A DNA stretch of 57,503 nt, taken from contig NZ_LWCC02000122.1 in assembly GCF_001642695.1 (NCBI RefSeq), positions 1-57,503 on the forward strand, in the 5' to 3' direction. Below are positions 1 to 7,168 of this stretch, in pieces. Each line of letters opens with the position of its first letter. The stretch's first letter is position 1. This DNA is from Streptomyces chilikensis (lineage in GTDB: Bacteria; Actinomycetota; Actinomycetes; Streptomycetales; Streptomycetaceae). The translations under genes and the position numbers were made by a program. Below the pieces are notes generated by a model that worked only from the letters and a program-made list of their open reading frames with translations, was not told where the DNA came from and ran no database searches.

Positions 1-226
1 GTCCGCCGTCGGCGGAGATCAGGGTGGAGAGGATCTTGACCGTGGTGGTCTTGCCGGCGCCGTTCGGCCCGAGCAGCGCGAACACGGAACCGGCGGGGAT
101 GCGCAGGTCGACGCCGTCCAGGACGGTCCGGTCGCCGTAGGACTTGCGCAGTCCCACCGCGGACACGGCGACGGGGAACGGGTCGCCGCCCGCATTCTTG
201 GATGTGGGCATGACAAATGAAGGCAT
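1..226 (-). CDS. ABC transporter ATP-binding protein (N-terminal part, runs off the window)
   Basis: Only the first 75 codons are in the window. They contain a complete Walker A motif, LLGPNGAGKTTT, about 50 residues in, followed by VKILSTL, the pattern of drug- or lipid-export ATPases of the DrrA/CcmA type. The start at 226 (MPSFVMPTSK) has a GGAGGG ribosome site five bases upstream; a second in-frame ATG lies at 211. The gene sits 74 bases downstream of the DUF4097 gene on the same strand, whose product also begins MPSF, so the two are probably co-transcribed. The membrane partner should lie beyond the left edge. Substrate unknown. Confidence 0.9.
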   Translation of the reverse strand, partial: MPSFVMPTSKNAGGDPFPVAVSAVGLRKSYGDRTVLDGVDLRIPAGSVFALLGPNGAGKTTTVKILSTLISADGG

Positions 227-300
227 GGAGCCCTCCGTTTCGCAGGGTCGGGATGGCGGAATGGGTGGCGGACGCGTGGAGGGGGAGGCGGCGCGGGACC

Positions 301-1146
301 TCAGGCGCGGGCGCGGCGGATGTCGATGTTGCCGTACCGGGTGCGGGCGCGGACGTCGACGGTGTCCTCCGCCTCCTCCGGCGCGTCGGACGAGGTGAGG
401 GTGTTGCGGACCTGGCCGGAGGTGGAGCTGACGTCCAGCCAGGCGGCGGTGCCCTCGCGGACGCCGACCTCGATGGCGCCGAAGGAGGTCTCCAGCTGGA
501 CCGTCCCGCGGGCCACTTCACCCACGCGCAGGGTGCCGTGCGCGGTGACCGCGGTGACCGAGTCCTCGACGCGCCGGATGTCGATGTCGCCGTTGGCGCC
601 GCGGACCCGCAGCTCGCCGGTCGCTGCCTCGACGGTCGTGCTGCCGTGCGAGTTCTTCAGGACCGCGGGTCCGTCGACGACGCCGACGCGCAGGCTGCCG
701 GAGCTGGTGGTGATCTCCGCCGGGCCCTCGACGCGGTCCACGGTGATGGAACCGTGCGAGGCGGTCAGCTTCAGCGGGCCGGTGGTGTCGAACCGCGCGT
801 CACCCGCGGAGGTCTTGGCCCGCACCTCGCCGAGCCGGCCCTCTCCGAGCACCTGGGTCCAGGAACCGGTGACGTCCAGGTGTGAGCCCGTGGGCAGTTC
901 GACCGTCACGTCGACGACGCCGGTGCGGCCGAACAGGCGGCCGGACCTGGGCGTCCGGACCGTCAGCGCGCCGTTCGCGTAACGGACCTCGGTCTGGTCG
1001 GCGGCCCGCACGTCCAGGTCCCGTCCGGGGTCGCGGGGCCGCACCTCGACGACGGTGTCGGGGCGGTCGCTCGCGGTGACCTGGAGGGAACCGGCCTCCA
1101 CGGTCGCCGTGACCGAGATGGGCGCGGGGGTGTCGAAAGAAGGCAT
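301..1146 (-). CDS. DUF4097 family beta-strand repeat protein
   Basis: 281 residues made almost entirely of short alternating beta strands with recurring G-[DS]-[IL]-x-[VI] units (for example ANGDIDIRRV and YGNIDIRRA at the C terminus). This is the right-handed beta-solenoid pattern of DUF4097/DUF4098 proteins. No signal peptide or membrane segment is visible. The family often sits beside ABC transporters or anti-sigma-like modules; its molecular role is unknown. Here it lies between a ribbon-helix-helix gene (97 bases upstream) and an ABC ATPase (74 bases downstream), all leftward, which suggests one operon. Start at 1146 has a GAGGACGGGA ribosome site. Confidence 0.85.
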   Translation of the reverse strand: MPSFDTPAPISVTATVEAGSLQVTASDRPDTVVEVRPRDPGRDLDVRAADQTEVRYANGALTVRTPRSGRLFGRTGVVDVTVELPTGSHLDVTGSWTQVLGEGRLGEVRAKTSAGDARFDTTGPLKLTASHGSITVDRVEGPAEITTSSGSLRVGVVDGPAVLKNSHGSTTVEAATGELRVRGANGDIDIRRVEDSVTAVTAHGTLRVGEVARGTVQLETSFGAIEVGVREGTAAWLDVSSTSGQVRNTLTSSDAPEEAEDTVDVRARTRYGNIDIRRARA

Positions 1147-1242
1147 GGCTGTCCCGTCCTCTTGGGTCTTCGTGGCGTCCCCGCTGGTGGGACGTGGTGT
1201 GGGTGGAATTGCTGAGGATGAGGTGGTGCGGGCTGGGGGCGG

Positions 1243-1761
1243 TCAGCGCACCCAGCCGGTGAAGCTCTGGCCGATGTTTCGGGTCCGCTCCGCGGTGCGC
1301 GGTCGGCCGCCGCCCTCGACCGCGGCCGAGACGGCCCGCACCAGCCAGGCGTTGACCGACAGGCCCTCCTGGCTCGCGGCCTCCTCGGCGCGCGCCTTCA
1401 GGTGTGCCGGCAGGCGCAGGTTGACGCGGGCGGTGCCTCCCTCGTCGCCCTCGACGGGCGCCGGGGCCCTGAGGGGTTCACCGGGCCCGGGCGTCTGCAT
1501 GGGCGCCCCGCCGTCGGCGGGCGGCGGCGTCACCACGAAGTCGGGGTCCAGTCCCCGCAGCCGCACGTCGACCGAGCCCGGGGCGAGTTCACGGGTGACC
1601 TCGCTCATCGCGGCGGAGAGCACGTTGAGCATGGCCAGGCGGGTCGCCGACTCCAGGGGAGCGGTGAGCCTCTCGGCCAGTTCGCGGGCTTCCTCGCCGC
1701 CGGCTTCGGCGGCCACCGCGAGTTCGCGGCGCAGTGTGTCGACATACGGGGTGAGGTCCAT
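1243..1761 (-). CDS. Ribbon-helix-helix (HicB/Arc-type) DNA-binding protein
   Basis: 172 residues. Residues about 111-148 (ARVNLRLPAHLKARAEEAAS then QEGLSVNAWLVRAV) form a ribbon-helix-helix fold: a short basic beta strand and two helices. The N-terminal 75 residues are helical and acidic and may mediate partner binding or oligomerisation. Such proteins are often annotated as HicB-family antitoxins, but no toxin-like gene is adjacent, so a transcription repressor of the downstream DUF4097/ABC genes is at least as likely. No clear Shine-Dalgarno precedes the ATG at 1761, and TGGCRTCA repeats overlap the start region, which fits autoregulation and possibly a leaderless message. Confidence 0.8.
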   Translation of the reverse strand: MDLTPYVDTLRRELAVAAEAGGEEARELAERLTAPLESATRLAMLNVLSAAMSEVTRELAPGSVDVRLRGLDPDFVVTPPPADGGAPMQTPGPGEPLRAPAPVEGDEGGTARVNLRLPAHLKARAEEAASQEGLSVNAWLVRAVSAAVEGGGRPRTAERTRNIGQSFTGWVR

Positions 1762-1790
1762 GACGCCATCATGGCATCACTTTGGCGTCA
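1761..1790. promoter_or_regulatory. TGGCRTCA half-site cluster at the RHH gene start
   Basis: Three 8-bp elements lie at 11-bp intervals: TGACGCCA (1761-1768, inverted), TGGCATCA (1772-1779) and TGGCGTCA (1783-1790). They overlap the ribbon-helix-helix gene's start and upstream leader. They resemble the longer 10-bp array at 1881-1950 and are most simply explained as operator half-sites of the encoded protein. Confidence 0.5.
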
Positions 1791-1828
1791 ACGGCAACCA
1801 TCTGAGGGAACTCTTCGGCCGATCGCCT

Positions 1829-1872
1829 CACGAAAGACCTCTGACCTGCACGGATGTCGTGAGACTTTCGTG
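1829..1872. promoter_or_regulatory. Inverted repeat CACGAAAG / CTTTCGTG
   Basis: CACGAAAG (1829-1836) and CTTTCGTG (1865-1872) are perfect inverted copies 28 bases apart, lying between the two TGGYRYC repeat groups. They may be a second regulatory site or part of the leftward promoter region. No function can be read from sequence alone. Confidence 0.3.
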
Positions 1873-1880
1873 TGTCGTGA

Positions 1881-1950
1881 TGGTGTCGAGTGGCATCGCA
1901 TGGCGTCATGTGGCGCTGAATGGCACCGCATGGTGTCACGCGGCGCCATG
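1881..1950. repeat. Seven-unit array of 10-bp TGGYRYC iterons
   Basis: Units start exactly every ten bases: TGGTGTCGAG (1881), TGGCATCGCA (1891), TGGCGTCATG (1901), TGGCGCTGAA (1911), TGGCACCGCA (1921), TGGTGTCACG (1931), CGGCGCCATG (1941). A weaker unit may begin at 1871. The 10-bp phase puts every TGG on the same face of the helix, as expected for cooperative binding by a repeat-reading protein. The array lies upstream of the ribbon-helix-helix gene and just past the 3' end of the GlxA-type regulator gene. Confidence 0.7.
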
Positions 1951-1995
1951 CGTGTGCCGTGTCCGGCGCGCGCGAGCACGGACCGGCGGCTCCGG

Positions 1996-2985
1996 TCACC
2001 GCCCCTCCGGGCCGGCCGCCGGCGGGGCGAACGCCGCGCGGTAGGCGGTGGGCGATGTCCCGAGGGTGCGCCGGAAGTGCAGCCGCAGGTTCGACGGGCT
2101 GCCCAGTCCGCAGCGCTCGGCGATGTGGTCCACGGTGAGTCCGGTGGTCTCCAGCAGTTCCCGGGCGCGGTCGAGCCGGGCGGCGAGCAGCCACCGCAGG
2201 GGCGTCGTGCCCGTTTCGGCGACGAACCGGCGGGCGAACGTCCGCGGCGCCATGTACGCGTGCGCGGCGAGCAGGGGGACCGTCAGCGGCTCGTGCAGAC
2301 GGGCCAGGGCCCACGCCCGGGTGGCCGCGAGGGTGACGCCGGGCGTCTCGGCGGGCAGCGGCCGTTCGATGTACTGCGCCTGCCCGCCGTCGCGGTGGGG
2401 CGCCGACACCAGGGTGCGCGCCACCTGGTTCGCCGTCCGCGCGCCCAGGTCCCGTCGCACCAGGTGCAGGCACAGGTCGATGCCGGCGGCGACGCCCGCG
2501 GAGGTCAGCACCCGCCCCTCGTCCACGTAGAGCACGCGCGGGTCCACCGTCACCCCCGGATACCGTCCGGCCAGGTCGCCGGCGTACTTCCAGTGGGTGG
2601 TCGCCGTGCGGCCGTCCAGGACGCCGGCCGCCGCCAGCGCGAAGGCCCCCGTGCAGATGGACACCAGCCGCCGGCCCCGGTCGTGGGCCCCGGCCAGTGC
2701 GGCGAGGACGTCCTGCGGCAGCTCGCGCAGGTGCGACACGTACCCCGGGACGACCACGGTGTCCGCCTCGCCCACGGCCTCCAGACCGGCCGTCACCGTC
2801 ACGGCGAACCCCGCCGCGGTCCGGACCGGCCCCGCGGTCCGCCCGCACAGGGTCAGCTCGTAGGGGCCACCGGGCACGGTGATGAAGACCTGGGCCGGGA
2901 TGCCCAGGTCCAGGGGCAGGACGTCGTCCATGACCAGAACCGCCACCCGGTGCGGTGCGGCCGGGGTGGCAGTTTCCTCACGCAT
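1996..2985 (-). CDS. GlxA/AdpA-type transcriptional regulator (DJ-1/PfpI + AraC)
   Basis: 329 residues with two domains. Residues about 13-175 are a DJ-1/PfpI (class I amidotransferase-like) domain with the nucleophile-elbow cysteine in ICTGAFALAAAG (C111). Residues about 236-318 are an AraC-type double helix-turn-helix (LLAAHAYMAPRTFARRF and IAERCGLGSPSNLRLHF). This is the GlxA/FtrA architecture, shared with AdpA. It is divergent from the HD-domain gene, with only 53 bases between start codons, so it probably controls the HD/DJ-1 set to its right. No strong ribosome site precedes the ATG. Confidence 0.92.
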   Translation of the reverse strand: MREETATPAAPHRVAVLVMDDVLPLDLGIPAQVFITVPGGPYELTLCGRTAGPVRTAAGFAVTVTAGLEAVGEADTVVVPGYVSHLRELPQDVLAALAGAHDRGRRLVSICTGAFALAAAGVLDGRTATTHWKYAGDLAGRYPGVTVDPRVLYVDEGRVLTSAGVAAGIDLCLHLVRRDLGARTANQVARTLVSAPHRDGGQAQYIERPLPAETPGVTLAATRAWALARLHEPLTVPLLAAHAYMAPRTFARRFVAETGTTPLRWLLAARLDRARELLETTGLTVDHIAERCGLGSPSNLRLHFRRTLGTSPTAYRAAFAPPAAGPEGR

Positions 2986-3038
2986 GGAGGCAAGTCTGCC
3001 ACTGTCACCGGCAGTTGGCGGCCCCGATCATCGACGTC

Positions 3039-3692
3039 ATGAAGGAAGAGATCACCACCGGCGTCCCGCCGCTCCCCGACACCCCCCTCGCCCGCCGCGC
3101 GCTGGCCCTGGTGCGCGGGACGGAGTCCACCGCGACCGCCCACCACAGCGTCCGCAGCGCGCTGTTCGCCCGCCTCCGCGCCGACCACCAGGGCGCCGAG
3201 CCGGGACGCGACTACGATCCGGAACTGCTGTTCCTGGCCTGCGTCCTGCACGACATCGGCCTGACCGAGGCGGGCGACCGGCACCAGCGGTTCGAGGTGG
3301 ACGGCGCGGACACGGCCGCGGAGTTCCTCACCGCGCAGGGAGTGCCCGCCGCCGACGTCGACACCGTCTGGGAGGCCATCGCCCTGCACACGACGCCGGG
3401 CGTCGCCGAACGGCGCGGCGCCCTGTGCGCGTTGACGCACCAGGGGATCGGCATGGACTTCGGCTGGGGCACGGAGTGCGTCGACGACGCCACCGGGGCC
3501 GCGATCCACGCCGCCTACCCGCGGCTGTCCATGGCCACCACCCTCACCGACGAGATCGTCGGGCAGGCGCGGCGCCGCCCGGAGAAGGCGCCGCCCTTCT
3601 CCCTCCCCGCCCAGCTGGTGCGGGAGAGGTCCGTGCCGCCGCACAGGACGCGGATGGAGGCCATGGCCGACGCCGCGCGCTGGGGGAACTGA
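3039..3692 (+). CDS. HD-domain protein, cyanamide-hydratase-like
   Basis: 217 residues. It carries an HD metal-binding signature: AHHSVRS (H35/H36), LHDIGL (H71-D72) and a later conserved H in ALHT. The stretch from LARRALALVRGTES through DYDPELLFLACVLHDIGL is the pattern of HD-type cyanamide hydratase and related small nitrile/isonitrile hydrolases rather than of HD-GYP or Ppx phosphodiesterases. Start at 3039 fits the family N terminus but lacks a clear ribosome site. It overlaps or abuts the next gene (stop 3692, next ATG 3695), so the three rightward genes form an operon. The substrate is inferred, not shown. Confidence 0.82.
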   Translation: MKEEITTGVPPLPDTPLARRALALVRGTESTATAHHSVRSALFARLRADHQGAEPGRDYDPELLFLACVLHDIGLTEAGDRHQRFEVDGADTAAEFLTAQGVPAADVDTVWEAIALHTTPGVAERRGALCALTHQGIGMDFGWGTECVDDATGAAIHAAYPRLSMATTLTDEIVGQARRRPEKAPPFSLPAQLVRERSVPPHRTRMEAMADAARWGN

Positions 3693-3694
3693 GC

Positions 3695-4339
3695 ATGACG
3701 ACGTACGGCATCCTGCTGTTCGACTCGGCGCAGGAACTCGACGTCGTGGGTCCGTGGGAGGTGTTCACCACCTCCTCCGGCCTGCGCGACGGAGCGGACG
3801 ACGTCCTGCTCCTCGCCGAGCGCTCCGCACCGGTCCGGTGCTCCCAGGGCATGCGGATCCTGCCGGACCGCACCCTCGGCGACCACCCGCCGCTGGACGT
3901 GGTCCTCGTCCCGGGCGGTCACGGCGCCCGGGAGTCCGAGACCCGCAACGAGCGGGTCGGCGGCTGGCTCACCGGCGCCGCCGCACGCGCGACGTGGGTG
4001 GTCGGCGTCTGCACCGGGACCTTCCTGCTGCACGCCGCCGGCCCGGCCCGGGGCCGCCGGGTCGCCACGCACCGGGAGTACGAGGACGCCCTCGAAGCAC
4101 GCGGTGACGTCACCGTCGTACGGGACGCCCGCTACGTCGTCGACGGCCGTCTGCTCACCAGCCAGGGCGTCTCCGCCGGCATCGACAGCACCCTGTGGCT
4201 CGTCGGCCGCCTGCACGGGCGCGAGCACGCCCGCGCCGTGCGCCGCGCCCTCCAGTACGACCCGGCGCCTCCGTACCTGGCGGACGAGCCCCTGCCCGCA
4301 CCCGCGACCGACCCGGAAACGGAGCACCGACCGCGATGA
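3695..4339 (+). CDS. DJ-1/PfpI family protein (isonitrile-hydratase-like)
   Basis: 214 residues forming a single DJ-1/PfpI domain with the nucleophile cysteine in VCTGTFLLHAAG (C106) and the family signature YGILLFDSAQELDVVGPWEV at the N terminus. It has no DNA-binding domain, unlike the upstream regulator. Proteins of this type include isonitrile hydratase and other cysteine hydratases. It starts three bases after the HD gene stops and overlaps the next gene by ATGA, so translation is probably coupled. Cytoplasmic. Exact substrate unknown. Confidence 0.88.
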   Translation: MTTYGILLFDSAQELDVVGPWEVFTTSSGLRDGADDVLLLAERSAPVRCSQGMRILPDRTLGDHPPLDVVLVPGGHGARESETRNERVGGWLTGAAARATWVVGVCTGTFLLHAAGPARGRRVATHREYEDALEARGDVTVVRDARYVVDGRLLTSQGVSAGIDSTLWLVGRLHGREHARAVRRALQYDPAPPYLADEPLPAPATDPETEHRPR

Positions 4340-5076
4340 ACCGCCGTACCCTCCTGCACGCCACCACCGCGCTCGGCGCCGCGACACTGACGGCCGGCGC
4401 CGCCGCCCGGGCCGCCGCGGCGCCCTCCGGGACCTCCGGGACCTTCGGACACGACCGGCCCCTACGCGTCCACGTGGTCATGTTCGACGGTGTGGAGGAG
4501 CTCGACTTCTCCGCCCCGTACGAGCTGTTCTCCGCCTCCGGTCACTTCGCGGAGCGCGAGGTGGAGACCCGCTGCGTGACGATCGACGGTCCGCGCACCG
4601 TCAGGGCCGCCTACGGCACCCGCCTGCGCGTCGACCACGGGTGGGCCCCCGGGGAGGCGGACCTCCTCGTCGTCCCCGGCGGCGGGTACGCGCGCCGCGA
4701 GGACCCCGGCGTGTGGGCCGAGATCCGGCGCGGCGCCCTGCCCCGGGCCCTGGCCGCCGCGACCCGTCCCGGCCTGACCGTCGCCGCGCTGTGCACGGGC
4801 GTGATGCTGCTCTCCGCGGCCGGACTGACCACGGGACGCCCCTGCACCACCCACCACCGGGCGCGCGCCGACCTGGAACGGCAGGGGGGCGTGCTGAAGA
4901 ACGCCCGCGTGGTGGACGACGACGACCTGGTCACCGCCGGCGGGGTGACCTCCGGACTGGACCTCGCCCTGTGGCTGGTGCGCCGGGAACTCGGCGCGGA
5001 CGCCGCGGTCGGGCTGGAGGAGATGCTCGAGTACGAGGCCCGCGGCACGGTGTGGACGGCGCGGAGCCGCCGGTGA
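4336..5076 (+). CDS. Tat-exported DJ-1/PfpI family protein
   Basis: 246 residues. The N terminus MNRRTLLHATTALGAATLTA is a twin-arginine signal peptide (RR at 3-4, hydrophobic core, Ala-rich cleavage region near residue 29). A DJ-1/PfpI domain follows (about 42-225) with the cysteine elbow ALCTGVMLLSAAG (C153). Export of a DJ-1-type enzyme by the folded-protein Tat route is unusual and suggests a reaction outside the cell. The ATG overlaps the stop of the preceding DJ-1 gene (ATGA), making this the last gene of a three-gene operon. Confidence 0.88.
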   Translation: MNRRTLLHATTALGAATLTAGAAARAAAAPSGTSGTFGHDRPLRVHVVMFDGVEELDFSAPYELFSASGHFAEREVETRCVTIDGPRTVRAAYGTRLRVDHGWAPGEADLLVVPGGGYARREDPGVWAEIRRGALPRALAAATRPGLTVAALCTGVMLLSAAGLTTGRPCTTHHRARADLERQGGVLKNARVVDDDDLVTAGGVTSGLDLALWLVRRELGADAAVGLEEMLEYEARGTVWTARSRR

Positions 5077-5100
5077 GCGGCTCCCGGCGGCCCTCCGGGC

Positions 5101-5128
5101 CGACCCGCGGCGTCCTCGCGGCGGGTCG
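5101..5128 (+). terminator. Hairpin terminator after the DJ-1 operon
   Basis: CGACCCGC (5101-5108) and GCGGGTCG (5121-5128) form a perfect 8-bp stem with a 12-base loop, 24 bases after the stop at 5076. There is no U-tract, which is common for Streptomyces terminators. Confidence 0.55.
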
Positions 5129-5149
5129 TGCCCGGGCGGCCGGCCGCGC

Positions 5150-5180
5150 TTGACCCTGACACGGTGACAAGGTCTTCACT
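5150..5180 (+). promoter_or_regulatory. MerR-type promoter with 19-bp spacer and internal dyad
   Basis: A -35-like TTGACC (5150-5155) and a weak -10-like TTCACT (5175-5180) are 19 bp apart. The spacer and its edges hold a 23-bp dyad (5152-5174) with half-sites GACCCTGACAC and GTGACAAGGTC, matching at 9 of 11 positions. An overlong spacer carrying a dyad is the hallmark of promoters activated by MerR-family proteins. It precedes the HEAT protein gene and the MerR-HEAT regulator, so autoregulation is likely. Confidence 0.7.
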
Positions 5181-5202
5181 GCTTCCCCAGGAGGTGGTCA
5201 CG

Positions 5203-5892
5203 ATGACCATGGCAGGGCAGGACACGGACGCGGCGCGAGCGCTCCAGGGGCTGGAGGACAGCCGTTCGTCCGTGCGGCTGCGGGCCGCTCTGGCGATCGG
5301 GACGGCGCCCGACCCGTGCTTCGTCGGCAAGCTCGTCGAACGGTGCGCGATCGAGCCCGAGTTCTTCGTCCGCGACATGCTGACCTGGGCGCTCACCCGC
5401 CACCCGGTGGCCCTGACGCTCCCCGAGCTGCTCCGCGAGCTCCGGTCGGAGCGTGCGCAGGCACGCAGCCAGGCACTGCACACGCTGTCCAAGATCGGGG
5501 ACGGGCGGGCGTGGCCGGCGATCACCCGGGCGTTGCTGTGCGACGCCGACGACGAGGTGGCGAGGAGCGCCTGGCGGACCGCGGTCGTGCTCGTGCCGGA
5601 GGGCGAGGAGTCCGCGCTGGCCACGGTGCTGGCCACGCAGCTCGGGCGCGGTGGGCGCGAGACGCGGCTGAGCCTCAGCCAGGCGCTGGTCGCGCTGGGA
5701 GAGGTGATCGTGCCGGTGCTGGAAGCCGCGGCGGCGGCTCCCGCCGGGCACGTGCGCACGCACGCGCTCGCCACACGGGAGCTGCTGCGCGACCCGGACG
5801 CCGGATTCGAGTCGGCCGTCGAGGAGGCCCGGCGCATCACGGCCCTCACCGGGGCTCCCCTGACGGATGATGAGAACCGTGCTGATCGGTGA
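5203..5892 (+). CDS. HEAT-repeat protein
   Basis: 229 residues of paired helices with HEAT-like units (SSVRLRAALAIG, AQARSQALHTLSKIGDGRA, DEVARSAWRTAVVL, RETRLSLSQALVALGE). There is no enzyme motif or signal peptide. The ATG at 5203 has an AGGAGG ribosome site eight bases upstream; a second ATG is at 5209. Its 3' end overlaps the MerR-HEAT gene by 26 bases, so the two are translationally linked. The regulator carries the same kind of repeats, suggesting that the two proteins interact or sense a common partner. Molecular function unknown. Confidence 0.82.
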   Translation: MTMAGQDTDAARALQGLEDSRSSVRLRAALAIGTAPDPCFVGKLVERCAIEPEFFVRDMLTWALTRHPVALTLPELLRELRSERAQARSQALHTLSKIGDGRAWPAITRALLCDADDEVARSAWRTAVVLVPEGEESALATVLATQLGRGGRETRLSLSQALVALGEVIVPVLEAAAAAPAGHVRTHALATRELLRDPDAGFESAVEEARRITALTGAPLTDDENRADR

Positions 5893-6883
5893 GGTGTCGA
5901 GACGGTCCGGGGTCAGTGCCCGCATGCTCCGGCACTACGAGTCGCTCGGCCTGGTGCGGCCCTCGGACCGCACGGGCTCCGGCTACCGGGAGTACTCCGC
6001 GGAGGACATCCGGCGGATCTTCCACATCGAGAGCCTGCGGTCGCTGGGGCTGTCGCTGCGCGAGATCGGGCGGGCGCTCGACGACCCCGGTTTCACGCCC
6101 GCGGCACTCGTCGGCGACCTCGTCCGTCAGACGCGCGAACGCATCGCGGCCGAGACCGAACTGCTGACGCGGCTGCGCCGGATCGACGCCGCGGACCCCG
6201 CCGACTGGCAGGACGTCCTCCAGGTCGTCGCGCTCCTGCAGGCACTGGGATCGCAGAGCGCCGCGGCCCGGCAGCGCGCGGCCCTCTCCTCGGTCGACGT
6301 GGTCCCGGCACCGGTGGAGGCCCTCGTCGAGGCCGCGCTGGGCGAGACGGACCCGCACGTCGCCGGCGCCCTCCGGTGGGCGCTGGCGCGATCGGGCGAC
6401 AGCGGTCCGGCACTGCTGGCGGAGGGCCTGGCCTCACCGGTGGCCGCCGTGCGCGCACGTGCCGTGCAGTGCCTCGCCGTGATGCCCGGCGGTGAGGCGA
6501 CCACCCACCTGCGGGAGGCGCTCACGGATCCCGACGCCGGGGTCCGCGGCCACGCGGCACTGGCGCTCGGGACACGCGGAGTGGCCGAAGCGGTCCCGGT
6601 GCTCGTCGACATGATCGTTGCGGGAAGGAACGACACCGACGCGGCCGACGCGCTGAGCACGCTGGCGAACGGCACCGCCACGGCCGACCGGATCGCGGCC
6701 GGGCTCGTCGACCGCCTCCCGCACACCACCGCCGACGCGCCCGCACGGGGACGGCTGACCCAGGCACTGGCGGGCATCCCGGGCACGACGGCGGCCCGTG
6801 CCCTCGTGGAGCTGTCGCACGACGAGGACCGTGCCGTCGCGCTGACCGCGGCGTACCTCCTCGAGCTGCGCGCCGGGCGGTGA
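5867..6883 (+). CDS. MerR-family regulator with C-terminal HEAT repeats
   Basis: 338 residues. Residues about 1-75 are a MerR winged helix (IGEVSRRSGVSARMLRHYES, then LGLVRPSDRTGSGYREYSAE), followed by a dimerisation helix to about 115. Residues about 135-335 are HEAT/PBS-lyase-like repeats (AALVEAALGETDPHVAGALR-like units, GVRGHAALALGTRG, RAVALTAAYLLELRAG). MerR effector domains usually are small cysteine sites or drug-binding folds; a long HEAT array is a distinctive actinobacterial variant. Start could be 5867 or 5870 (tandem ATG). It probably activates the MerR-type promoter at 5150. Confidence 0.88.
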   Translation: MMRTVLIGEVSRRSGVSARMLRHYESLGLVRPSDRTGSGYREYSAEDIRRIFHIESLRSLGLSLREIGRALDDPGFTPAALVGDLVRQTRERIAAETELLTRLRRIDAADPADWQDVLQVVALLQALGSQSAAARQRAALSSVDVVPAPVEALVEAALGETDPHVAGALRWALARSGDSGPALLAEGLASPVAAVRARAVQCLAVMPGGEATTHLREALTDPDAGVRGHAALALGTRGVAEAVPVLVDMIVAGRNDTDAADALSTLANGTATADRIAAGLVDRLPHTTADAPARGRLTQALAGIPGTTAARALVELSHDEDRAVALTAAYLLELRAGR

Positions 6884-7168
6884 CGGCTCCTCCCGGCCCG
6901 CCCCGCACGAGGCCGGCGCCGAGTGAATCTTCATTTATCATTCAAGGCGCCGCAGGGCGGCGGCATGTCGTCGTGGGCGGCAACTGCGGAAACAGCCGGT
7001 CCGGCCGGCGGGCGGGCGCGAAGTGCGCCGGGGCCCGTCCGGCGGGGACGACAGGACGCTGATCACGGGGATCTCGGGGACTCGAGGGTCCGCCGGAACG
7101 TGTCTGAGTGGTGCGGGAGGCCCAACTCGCCCATCCGCGAACGGAACATCCCCGGGGAGAAGTGAGGT
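6884..7168. other. Intergenic region with an AT-rich patch
   Basis: 285 bases between the MerR-HEAT gene and the deoxynucleoside kinase gene. The only distinctive feature is an AT-rich patch at 6924-6944 with outer arms TGAAT and ATTCA. It could hold the kinase promoter, but I cannot assign boxes confidently. No credible gene was seen. Confidence 0.4.

Noticed and set aside
1243-1761. A HicAB-type toxin-antitoxin pair
   Set aside because: The RHH protein resembles HicB-family DNA-binding parts, but no HicA-like or other toxin-sized gene lies next to it; neighbours are DUF4097 and ABC genes.
1881-1950. CRISPR array or replication iterons
   Set aside because: Units are only 10 bp with no spacers, there are no cas or rep genes, and the position fits a promoter operator.
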